This document shows positions 20,879-30,850 of a DNA stretch of 64,000 bases, one piece after another (within the stretch, counting starts at the first letter, position 1; each line of letters begins with the position of its first letter). The notes under the pieces were generated by a model, which saw only the letters and a program-made list of their open reading frames with translations, was not told the DNA's origin and did not search any database. The stretch is from Anthoceros angustus. Taxonomy: Eukaryota; Streptophyta; Anthocerotopsida; Anthocerotales; Anthocerotaceae. Made by a program: the position numbers and the translations under genes. Location: the NCBI GenBank assembly GCA_010909165.1, contig MU008158.1:3249478-3313477 (forward strand), written 5' to 3'.

Positions 20879-21111
20879 TGACCCATGATCTGCCAACATG
20901 CATTCAAAAATCATAAAGCTGAAAATGGCGACTGATGTGATGCCATGGTACCCAACATCCATAGTGGTTGTTTTCATGATGAACAAATGCTTACCTTATA
21001 CTTCAAGCAGTTTGTCCACCGCGCTGATGCACTCCACCTACCATTTAGTGCTAGAAGGTTAGCCAACAGCTTCCTGGGGTTTCCAGCCTACAACATATGG
21101 CACGTGGGGTT
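20879..21111 (-). repeat. Short WD40-gene fragment between derlin copies B and C
   Basis: Matches 15783-16018 of WD40 copy 1 and ends GGCACGTGGGGTT. It is joined to derlin copy C within a shared GGTT. Confidence 0.75.
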
Positions 21112-21972
21112 TTGCTGCCAACCATGATCGAGAAGCCCAAGAGAACCTCACAATGAGTCACGACAATGAGGCTGCAGCCAACACTGGGCTCATTGAACAT
21201 AGAATGCTGCTGATAGACTTAAGTCCTGACGGAACAGCATTGTGAAAGAAGGCACACTAACCCATGGAAGGTAAGGTGCTGTGAAACTGAAGAGACCAAG
21301 GAAACTCATTTGCACATGAGGATTGCACTTGTTCCATACGTACACCTGTCGAAGAAGGAACCAAAGCTTCAGACTCACTCGCATTTTCAGCAAGTATACT
21401 GTAAACAAGCCAGGACCAAGACCTCAACTGCTGAAGAGCGACCACGTACCATCATAAATGTGAGGAGTTGCTCGAGGACATAATTCTGGCAAAATGAGAA
21501 AACCATGGAAGTGCATCCCCGACCACCATGAAAGTCAACAAGGTGGCTCCGAAAAGAAGCATGAAGAAAAAGTCTGCTGTTCGCCTCAAAAGAGGTTTCC
21601 TCAAGAAGCTTGCAATATCGTGCAAGGAAGATCATGGGAAAAGGTAGATCTGTTGCACAAGCGGACTACAATGAGGAGCTATGGGGAGAACAGCACAGCA
21701 TCAGGTGACCTACTCCAGAAGTCTGGATCTCTGAGCAAACCACTTGGTATACAGGTCTGTCGAAAGAAAACTAGGTGTAGAGGAGACAAACAGACCAACG
21801 AACGTGACTGGTTACTTGAGATTCTGACAAGACTGCAATGCCCCAGGCCTTCCAAAATAGCGTGTCACACCAATACTTACCAAGCCCTCCAAAGTAGAAA
21901 ACGTTTGTCACAAGTCTCCAAACTTGCTGCACAACAAGCGAGGGATTCAAGTATCATTGAAGAAAGGATATG
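21112..21972 (-). pseudogene. Derlin copy C, exons 2-5 only
   Basis: Begins inside exon 5 (GCTGCCAACCATGATCGAG) and runs to exon 2. Exon 6 is absent. It carries further single-base losses in runs (GTGAGGAGTT against GTGAGGGAGTT, CGCCTC against CGCCCTC) that shift the exon 3 frame, and a small deletion in exon 2. It is non-functional as read. Confidence 0.75.
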
Positions 21973-23604
21973 ACCCATGATCTGCCAACATGCATTCAAA
22001 AATCATAAAGCTGAAAATGGCGACTGATGTGATGCCATGGTACCCAACATCCATAGTGGTTGTTTTCATGATGAACAAATGCTTACCTTATACTTCAAGC
22101 AGTTTGTCCACCGCGCTGATGCACTCCACCTACCATTTAGTGCTAGAAGGTTAGCCAACAGCTTCCTGGGGTTTCCAGCCTACAACATATGGCACGTGGG
22201 GTTGCTTTAAAGGACACAAACCATGACCATCCGCACCTTTGGGATCAATCACTGCTGCAGTGCGACATGCACCTCCAGCAGCCAACAGTCCATTGCAGGA
22301 GCTACTGAGAGCATAGAGGGGTGACCACTGTAAGCACCAAAACGGTTTGCACCAATCCTGCCCGTTCACTTACTCTTAAATCCCAAACAGTCAACTGCAA
22401 AGTGAAAGGAAGAACGAAGGATATCGAACGACGTCAACAACTATGGAAGCACCAGCATTAATGTTGCAATGTGCATTCCACTTTGGTGGCGGACAAACAA
22501 AGAAAACAAGATTCATGCGTACTGTATATACGACAGTGACGATCGCACCTGAGGACCCTCTGCCACACCCAACGTGGAGGAAAAGCCCGAGCCTAAAAGG
22601 CCACCCCGAAGAAACGTGAGTGCTGCTGGTTGCTGGAGGCTGATAACCAACAAGCAGATAGAAACTGATATCAGTTTGGAGGGCAAATGCAGAAGTAGCA
22701 AACTCGTACATTTTAACACCAGAAGCAGTAAGGTCACAGCTTACCAACTTATGTGCGCAGAGGGTGAACATGGATATCCTTGCCATAAACATCGATAGTC
22801 TTCGCAAAGCCCCGTGCAGCAACAGCCTGAATTGAGGGCACAAAGTCAGCGCATAAAGCCTAATGCCTCAGAAACAAGAAGTGCACATGTGGACAAAGGC
22901 CTTACCAGCGTGGGGTTGGCCGTCAGCAAAGGCTAGGCCAGCCCAGCTGCCTTCTCCCACTCCAGCATCCTAAGGTACGACAGTGTAACCTGGAGCAAAT
23001 GGAATTCGCAAATATCTGTTTGAGAAGGTGCAAAAGCTAGAAAACAAAAAGAACTTGTCCACCAGCAGAAGCAACCTTGAGTAGGGACATCGAGATGATA
23101 AACCATGAGGCACCCATAAGAGTCCACAGAGCCGAGCATAAGCCCTCCATCATCTGTGTCAGGACAAACAGTGAACATGGCGATTAAAATCTTTGCAGGC
23201 AGGGCAGACCCAAGGGAACACAGCAAAAGAAGCAAAGCTTACAGGAACATCCGTGAGTGCCACACTCTGTATTTCAGCACGGTGAGAATACTGATCAAGA
23301 GCCCACGCCTCCAGATTCTGTGACCAACATCAATTGGAACACATTAACCCAAACAAGAAAACCAACCGGGAAGAGCATCCATATAGACTCTTTCGTGTCA
23401 CACAGACGAGCACGCGCATAGCATACAAGAATCAGACATTTGAGGGACCAAGGAAACCTGTCACTGCAGCTGCCAGCAAGTCCTCCTTCCCTTCTGAACA
23501 GCAGCACTGGATAGAGGTGCCTGCAAAACTGGAAGTGTCCTGTCAGCAGTCCCATCAACTGCCCTGTAGAGAAGAGAAGGGAGAAGAGTCCTACCTTGAA
23601 GCCA
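21973..23604 (-). pseudogene. WD40-repeat gene fragment, copy 2 (middle exons)
   Basis: Matches 15783-17422 of WD40 copy 1 almost base for base, again with one-sided run shortening (GAGGGGTG against GAGGGGGTG, ATCCGTG against ATCCCGTG, CATATAGAC against CATATATAGAC). It keeps an exon end reading GFAKTIDVYGKDIHVHPLRT, which looks better preserved than copy 1. Homology stops at 23604, just before the initiator exon, so the start codon is missing. Confidence 0.6.
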
Positions 23605-24212
23605 TAAAGATGGATTTCGGAAGCGAAGTAAGCAGTGCACAAGCTGCCTTCCCTGTTAACCTGTGGACCACATGAATGTGAGCTGGCTACCCCGCCCACC
23701 TAAGTACCACCAAGTTGTAAAACGCAAGCCGCGAGGGGTAAGAAGAGGCTTACATGCACTGCCAGGCGACGCGAATAAGGGTATGCAGGGGAAGGATAAT
23801 CGAGGAGATGTGAAGGCAGCGTGGCCCGCTGCTGCGAACGCATGCGCAACGCCATTCCCGCCAACGCGGCCTCTCGATCTGGCGTCACTCGTAGCGTCGT
23901 CTCCGACAACCCATAGAAAAGCCAGGGGTTAAGTTGTAACGGCAGTCGGAGCACGTTTGAAGGTGGAGGGAAAGGCCGGCACGCTGCTGGGATTCTTGTG
24001 GTGCATCGTCCTTGGCACAGGAGTGAGGACTAGACTGGACCTAGCTGAGACCTTGCAGCTGCGGCTGTGGCGTGGGGTTGTTGCGCAGCTGCCATCGGCA
24101 CGCTTTGTGCCGCGAGTCATGGTGCACAGGGAGCAGCTGGTGGCGCAAGGCAGGTCTTGAGGTTTGGACGGTGGCAGGAGGCGGGCCGCTGTGCATGCTT
24201 TTTGCATCAGAC
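23605..24212. other. Intergenic upstream of EXPP1-like gene
   Basis: About 600 bases with no recognised gene. It starts exactly where the WD40 duplication ends and should contain the promoter and 5' leader of the EXPP1-like gene. Open frames on both strands gave no family match. Confidence 0.45.
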
Positions 24213-25123
24213 ATGGGAATGTTGGAAAGGGCATGGATCCTCGTGCTTGTGCTGGCGGTAGCTGCGGTCGGGGCTCCCATGGTCCACGCCGGAAACCAGA
24301 ACGATGTGTACAGCCCTTGCAATGATACCAAAGTGCAGAAAAACGATGGCTTCACCTTTGGTCTCGCCTTCGGAAGCAACGGGAGTTTCTACGACAATGA
24401 TACTCGAGTCTCCCCTTGCGACTCCAGATTTCAGGAGTTGTCTGCCGGAGCTGTTATTGCTGTGTTTCGTCCCAAGGTGGACGAGATCACCTTGCTCACC
24501 ATAAACTACACCGATCTCACGCCGGTCTGTGCGGTTGTTGCTGTTTTCGAGGATGTGACCAGCTGCAACATACTGTCTTGTTCTGAGCCTTTTTGTTGTT
24601 CTTTGTTTGCAGGAAAACGGAAATGGATATGTTGTGGCCTTCTCAGGTGTAGAATACGCAGCTGCATCGTTTGTTAAGTTTGTGGCCAACAATTCTTACA
24701 TCGTCACCAGTCTGACGCTGGTAAGTAGCTTGTGGGGTTCCTTCCTGGACTGGACGGATGGAGTAGGCTTGCCTGCAATTCCGGTGGAGTCTCACAGCTT
24801 TCTTCATCCAGGTGTTGGACTTCAACAAGGGACGACTGGCAAACTACCTTTGGAAGGATGATAAGTGCGCCTCATGTCAATCAAACACTTCCTTCGTCTG
24901 CGTTAACGGGGAAGACTGTGCCATACCAACCGAAAGATGCATCGCTCGTGGTGGCAGTGTGGACTGCAGTGTGAGTATACAGGTGACGTTCTCTGGTGTT
25001 GATAAGCGGGATGCGGTGCTCAACTCCTGGTACCAGGTCAAGAATCTTCGTCAGTATTCCCTTTATTCCCTGTACGATAACCTGAAGAACTCCCTGACAA
25101 GCGATTTCAACCCATTTGGGTAG
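24213..25123 (+). CDS. EXPP1-like secreted protein, 243 aa
   Basis: Three exons (24213-24524, 24613-24720, 24812-25123) join in frame to 243 residues. I start at the ATG of MGMLERAW because it gives a clean signal peptide (ILVLVLAVAAVGAPMVHA); an in-frame ATG at 24195 is possible. The mature part has NDVYSPCNDTKVQ, DGFTFGLAFG, VFRPKVDEITLLTIN, CASCQSNTSFVCVNGEDCAI and VLNSWYQVENL-type motifs (here VLNSWYQVKNLRQYSLY). These match the plant EXPP1-like family of extracellular or cell-surface proteins of unknown biochemical role. Even cysteine spacing suggests disulfides, and several N-x-S/T sites suggest glycosylation. There is no C-terminal anchor. Confidence 0.85.
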
Positions 25124-25343
25124 CGTAGCTGGCTCTGATTTGTGAGCCGATTTTTTGTGTTCCAACACTTGAGGGAGGCACTGTGGCCCCCAAAGTTGAT
25201 AAAGATTTCTGTTTGGATCGATCTGTGGATCGATCAAACCGTGGGACCAAGAGGGCACAGCATGCGCGAAGCCACGGACGGCAGCTCGTAGGAGCTTGCA
25301 GTCAGCTGGGATGCGTACTTATGTACATCGAGTATACATATAC

Positions 25344-25351
25344 TTTCCCGC
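25344..25351 (+). promoter_or_regulatory. E2F-type site TTTCCCGC
   Basis: An exact match to the plant E2F consensus TTTSSCGC, 154 bases before the FEN1 ATG. FEN1 is a known S-phase gene in plants and animals, so E2F control is plausible; function is inferred from sequence only. Confidence 0.55.
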
Positions 25352-25408
25352 GTCTACAACGCTATGAACTGCCCAGAGAAGAAATAGAAAACCTAACGGA
25401 TATACTCG

Positions 25409-25416
25409 ATTGGCGG
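25409..25416 (+). promoter_or_regulatory. Second E2F-like site ATTGGCGG
   Basis: Fits the looser plant consensus WTTSSCSS and lies 89 bases before the FEN1 ATG, in the same promoter as the first site. Confidence 0.45.
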
Positions 25417-25504
25417 GCTTTTTGCGTTTCTGGTTGAGGACTTGTCATCGCCCGCCCTTCTGCAGCTGAAATTGACGAGGGTCGTGACAAACCAGTCGGC
25501 AGGC

Positions 25505-28395
25505 ATGGGTATCAAGGTGCGGTCCGTGAAATTCCGAGTCGGAGAACTTACTTCAATTGCTTGCAAGTTTCTCACCCTGGGTGACTCATCCCCTCAGAGG
25601 TTGTTATCATCTTATGCTGCAGGGTCTTACGAAGCTGCTGGCAGATAATGCTCCCAGCGCTGTCAAAGAGGAAAAGATTGAGGCCTACTTTGGACGTAAA
25701 GTCGCCATAGATGCTAGCATGAGCATTTACCAGTTTCTGGTTTGTCTCTTGTCGCGGTATTCAAAGGAGTTGTTGGTTGTGGGTGCTCAGCTTCATTTCT
25801 CACACGCGCGCCTGGTTTCTTCTTTTCGCAGATCGTGGTGGGACGTACGGGGACTGAAATGCTCACCAATGAGGCTGGTGAAGTTACCAGGTATATTGAA
25901 ATTTCTCGCCGCTCCTGTGCAGCTGTCAGGAATTAGCTCCCATCATGCTTCCCCCTGTGCTACTCACAAGCTGCGTTTTCGTTGTCGATGTCAGTGTGTT
26001 TGATCCTCTAACCACTGTTTTCCGCAGCCATTTACAAGGCATGTTTAACAGGACTATCCGACTGCTGGAATCTGGGATGAAGCCGGTGTGAGTGCCAACC
26101 TGCGCTTACCTTCCATGTTCTCTGCCTAAATTTGGCTGTTTCCACTCACTTCATGGTTGCATGCAGTTATGTTTTTGATGGGAAACCACCAGACTTGAAG
26201 AAACAGGAGCTCAGCAAAAGGTGAAAAATGGATCTAGCCTATGCCCGGATGGTTCACATGTTTCATGATTGCATCGAAGTACGAATTTTTCTTACCTACT
26301 GTTTGTTCCCCTATGCAGATACGCCAGAAGAGAGGACGCAACCGACAATCTTGAACAAGCCCAGGAGGTAAACATGCTATCATATGGTCGTGCTGTCCCC
26401 TAATTGCCTTTTTCAGAGCCGCCTTTCCAGCTTCTATCGTGCAATATGTCGACAGGCTGGAGAGAAAGCTGACATTGAGAAATACAGCAAACGCACTGTG
26501 AAGGTAGAAACAGTCTCTTCAAACCTTGTTCAGCTCCTTTAACCGAGTTTGAGCAACGATTCGCTCTTTTTGTATTCTTCGGCCAAGCATAGGTCTCACT
26601 TGACAACTTGTCCCAAAGGTTACAAAACAACATAATGAAGACTGTCGCAAGCTTTTGCAGCTGATGGGGGTTCCTGTCATTGAGGTCTGTGCAGCTGTTG
26701 TGAGCTTGTGATCTGTGGCTGTGGCATTACTATGTCTACCGCATGGAGGTTTGGTGTGGGGGATGGTGATTGTGTGTTTTTATGCAGGCTCCTTCTGAGG
26801 CGGAGGCAGAATGTGCAGCACTTTGCAAGGCTGATAAGGTCAGTGTGATGTGTGTGCCTCCCTGAACGTCATAGTATTCTATCATTTTGGCAATTACACT
26901 CTTATCTTTGCGGAAGCTGGTTGCATGTCTGAGAAGATCTTGATGTTTTCAATTATTTCATTAGGTCCATGCAGTGGCTTCTGAAGACATGGACTCCTTG
27001 ACCTTTGGAGCACCAAAGTTTCTCAGACATCTCATGGAGCCAGCTTCAAGGAAGATTCCTGTCATGGAGTTTGAGATTTCCAAGGTAGTTTCAGCCAATG
27101 GAGGATGCCACTGTGGTGCCTGCCTCAGTCAGAGAACGTATACATGCGATCCATCCATGCTCTAATGTTGGTGGTTCCTCTCTCTCAAAGTGCAGGTCTT
27201 GTCAGGGTTGGAACTTACAATGGATCAATTTATTGACATGTGCATTTTATGTGGGTGTGATTATTGTGACACTATTCGAGGTACAGTCTGATTGACAGTA
27301 TCTTCTTTGTAATCCGGCTCTATGGTATCCCTCTTGAGTAACCTGATTGCTACATTCCTTGTATACTTCCACATTCAGGTATTGGCGCACAGACAGCACT
27401 GAAGCTGATCCGCCAGCACGGCTCACTTGAAGGAGTTTTGGAGAACCTCAACAGGAGTCGGTATTGCAGCCCTCTTCCTTCAGCGCGTACCATCAAGCTG
27501 TTGTCCATTTTACCAGTTCTGTTGTGAGCTTTTTGCTGACTAGATAAGACAGTTGTTGCCAGCTACCAAATCCCGGAGCCTTGGCCATATGAGGAGGCAC
27601 GCCGGCTTTTTAAGGAACCGCTAGTTACTCCTGCAGATGAGTTTCCAGAGCTGAAGTGGGTTTCTCCTGATGAAGAGGTTTATCCTCAGCTTCTCTGAGT
27701 GCATGTGATGGTCTACTGTATACCACTTTGTCATCTGAGAGCTTAACGGTTGTCCAATTACAGGGACTGAAGAAGTTTCTTGTTGAGGACAACGGTTTCA
27801 ACAATGACAGGGTTACGAAGGTGTTAGCTGGTGTCTTGTTTCTATGTGCTTCTTGTACCTATTTGACCTTGATAACTTATGCTATCTGTGTTGGATAATG
27901 AAGCAGGTGTTTCTCTCTGTGCCATCCTGAGATGTTTGCTGCTGAACTGTGTAGGCAATTGAAAAAATCAAGGCTGCGAAGAATAAGTCGTCACAGGGCC
28001 GGTGAGTTACTGCTTGTTCCACTGCTTTCGGTGGATATGAAGCTGTATCCAGCGTTTACCCCTGAGGTTTCAGTCGTTAATGTTGCATGTCACAGGCTGG
28101 AGTCGTTCTTCAAACCATCCGGGACTGTGTCTTCCACACTTAAAAGAAAAGTAAGTAGCCTCATCTTGAGGGCAGATTTTCACTTGTACCATCCAGTAAT
28201 TACCTGCTTGGGATTGTGATTGGATCAAAGAACTGCTGAATTAGAGTTCGCTCATTGAGTTGCTGTGATTTAGCTTGGTGCTTGACTTGTTTCTCTGATG
28301 AGAGTTGTCGTCTACAGGATGCCCCCAACCCAAAACCTACAGCCCTGCCGAAAAAAGGAAAGGGTGCTGGCAGGGGTGCAAAGGCCAAGAAGTAG
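25505..28395 (+). CDS. FEN1: Flap endonuclease 1, 384 aa, 17 exons
   Basis: Structure-specific nuclease that removes 5' flaps in Okazaki-fragment maturation and long-patch repair. Exons: 25505-25516, 25623-25739, 25832-25890, 26028-26087, 26167-26220, 26319-26367, 26456-26503, 26619-26684, 26788-26838, 26965-27084, 27196-27280, 27379-27460, 27563-27677, 27764-27820, 27955-28001, 28096-28150 and 28318-28395. They join to 1155 bases without a break, close to the usual plant length. Motifs: MGIK start in a 12-base first exon; N-domain with [15 protein letters not shown] and [11 protein letters not shown]-domain acidic residues in [11 protein letters not shown] and SEDMDSL; helix-hairpin [12 protein letters not shown]-binding QGRLESFF; basic tail. 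The usual DYC motif reads [12 protein letters not shown]. Confidence 0.96.
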
Positions 28396-28559
28396 AGTTG
28401 TTTCGTTACCACCCCTTCCGAGTTTTGGCCATGCGATCACTGGGGGGTTAGCTGTCGCTATGTTCTAGCGTGGTTCACAGATGCGGATGGATCCATTTGT
28501 TGGGGATGCAGATCTTTCCATGGACGCCAGTCGCCGTCCACGGCTACTGCACTGCCAAC
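28396..28559. other. FEN1 3' flank
   Basis: Short non-coding stretch after the FEN1 stop and before the satellite-like block; no feature recognised. Confidence 0.5.
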
Positions 28560-29560
28560 TTTGCACAAATGCGAGATCTGCTCAAGAACTAGTGCTTGGT
28601 TAGAGGTGGAAATCGCGGTATGCACGTCAACTTCCAAGCTCTTGTATCATTATGTACATACAGTAGGAGGCCTTCACATAACGACAGTCGTGACCAGTTA
28701 CAGATGGTGTGGAATGATAGTGAGATACCTGTCTCACCAAACTGTCCCGCTAACGGCGTTTCATGTGCCTACTGTGTTACATAGCAGCTCAATCTAGCCT
28801 GCAGTTTGCTAGTTCCTTCTAAGCTCTAAAACACCGGAGAGGACGAATATGCAGGCCACCACACCACATGCTGCTGCCCTTTGTGAAGAGCAGATTCACG
28901 AAAGCTCACGATCTCCAAATGACTGCCGCAGCAAAGGTTCATGCACGTCAATTTCCAAACTGCTGTGTTATTACATTGCAGCTGAAGTCTGGTGTTAACA
29001 ATAAGACAAAATATCACTACACGACACGAAAACTTGTGGCTCATGAAAACATGTCCCGCTAACAGACGTTCCCAAGCACAAATACTCTTGGCTCACCAAA
29101 ACGTGTCCCGCTAACAGACGTTCCCAAGCAACGTTTCACTGAAGCCGAATGCAGAGCAGGGGTATGAGTTGCAGGTCCTCTAAATCACCGATGAGGACAG
29201 GTATCCAGTCCACCACGCCACAAATACCATGGCATTTGTCACATTTGAAGGGCCAGAATCTTGAAGCTCATGATCTCGCAAATGTCTGGTGGAGCAATGC
29301 TTTCAAACTCTTGTATTATTACGTTACACCTGAAGTTATTTGACATACGACTGTCATGAGGAACGTCAACAATTCTAGATCGCGTGGAGTTAGAAGATAA
29401 CATGTGTGGCTTACGAAAACATGTCCCGCTATCAGCCATGCCTGTGCCAACCTTCGCAACATAGCAGTTCCATCTAGCTTGCAACTTCATAGTTATCACA
29501 AAATCGCATCGTTCTCTGCGCTGAACAACTACCTAATAAGAGAAAAGAGAAGAGACTCTC
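28560..29560. repeat. Satellite-like tandem repeat block, copy 2
   Basis: Three or more diverged units of roughly 250-330 bp, homologous to the block at 11776-12530. Diagnostic words in order are CTCTAAAACACCGGAGAGGA, CAGGCCACCACACCA, GCTCACGATCTCC, ATGTCCCGCTAACAGACGTT and CTGAAGCCGAATGCAGAG. The AGACGTTCCCAAGCA word is doubled within about 50 bases at 29065-29130. A further partial unit at about 29600-29690 overlaps the 3' end of the adjacent gene. Confidence 0.75.
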
Positions 29561-29582
29561 CAAGCCAGACCGCATGCTTTCT

Positions 29583-30380
29583 TCACAAGTGAAGGACCAG
29601 AAGCAGGAAGCTCGCGATCGCGAAAATGGCGTTCCCACGCAACATGTCACTGAAGCCGAATTCGGAGCAGAGATATGAGTTGCAGGTCCCAAAGCTTCCG
29701 ATGCCCTCGTTGGACACTGGAGGGTTATAGGTTATCGGTCCCAATGGCGGAAGATCAACCACGTCAGGAATAGGCAACGGCGAGTTGGCATATCCTGGGC
29801 CCGGTGCAGACGCAATGGAAGGGCCTGGCGGTACCCCTGGCGATAGCGACGAAGACGGTGAGACGACCTCAGGTGCTTGTGATGGTGGATGGACCGCAGT
29901 CCTTCGCGCTTGCTGTGGAGACTCTTGCCTGGGAATCTCCAATCCCGCCGGATCTTGGTCGACTTCCAGCATCCGTGTCCCTGGCGCATGATGAAGCCTG
30001 ATCAATACAGATTGCACGTCACCAGACTGCTGAGAACTCTGCCACTCCGAAGTAGTTGCAGCAATCGATGTAGTAAAACTCCTCTCCTTCACGTTGTCCA
30101 GATCCATGTCCATGGAATCCTTTGCATGGAATCGACCATTCGAAATAACACGGCTGCTGCCGCTGCTGGTGCTTGTTGCTTGACTGATCTCTTGGTGTGC
30201 AGACCCCCTGGCTTCCGCAGTGCTTGCAGCAGAAAAATGTGCGTTACCTCCGAACCGCATCTTGGCACTCACGGATCCGCGACAATCTCCTGCGCAAGCC
30301 GCCATTCCTGCACACAAGAGGAGACTTCTCGAGCACCATAGCAGCGTCAGGAAGACGCAAAGAAATCGTACGCGCGGCAT
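29583..30380 (-). CDS. Secreted protein, paralogue without acidic repeats
   Basis: From the ATG at 30380 it gives 265 residues; an upstream ATG at 30497 is in frame. It is closely similar to the acidic-repeat protein at 12533-14161 through the signal peptide (RVRFLCVFLTLLWCSRSLLL), the Ser/Thr-rich part and the Pro/Ser-rich part up to LPPLGPIT. It then leaves the shared sequence and ends FSDMLRGNAIFAIASFLLLVLHL. This new tail is read through satellite-repeat DNA and is hydrophobic, so it might act as a membrane or GPI-type tail, or the gene may be truncated by the insertion of the repeat. Family unknown. Confidence 0.55.
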   Translation of the reverse strand: MPRVRFLCVFLTLLWCSRSLLLCAGMAACAGDCRGSVSAKMRFGGNAHFSAASTAEARGSAHQEISQATSTSSGSSRVISNGRFHAKDSMDMDLDNVKERSFTTSIAATTSEWQSSQQSGDVQSVLIRLHHAPGTRMLEVDQDPAGLEIPRQESPQQARRTAVHPPSQAPEVVSPSSSLSPGVPPGPSIASAPGPGYANSPLPIPDVVDLPPLGPITYNPPVSNEGIGSFGTCNSYLCSEFGFSDMLRGNAIFAIASFLLLVLHL

Positions 30381-30850
30381 CTCTGCTCCCAATTCTCTCG
30401 GCTTATAGGACCACATCAGCAGAAGATGCTGAAACTCTCGCGGAGTCGAAGGAGGCAAGATGAGCGTGCCCCGCGGCGTGCAGTGACTAATGAGCATGGC
30501 GACGCCATGCAACGATACATGATTTTAAGCAAAACGTGCTACTTCACGATCCATCGTTTCGCCGACTAGGGCAATTAAGCCACAGTCGTTTAGCCGCACG
30601 CGAATCGAGAGTCTTCTTCTATTTTTTTTTCACACAGTATGAAATTACAAGCCATTGCATCCCACAGTTTGAACTTGCTTGACAAGGAAATGTCCTTGCA
30701 GCTAAGCAAAAACAACGGCTCAACTTCGAAGTTTTAGGTGACATTCGCATGCCGTGTTTAATGAGCAGATGATGTAATGTACAACACAGACCCAAAGCTG
30801 CCGCGCGAGCTTCGACAGGACTCCGAACTTGGCCGGAGAAATACTCCGAC

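Larger units (their letters stand above)
25124..25504. other. Intergenic, EXPP1-like to FEN1
   Basis: About 380 bases holding the 3' UTR of the upstream gene and the FEN1 promoter and leader. Two E2F-type words are listed separately. Confidence 0.55.
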
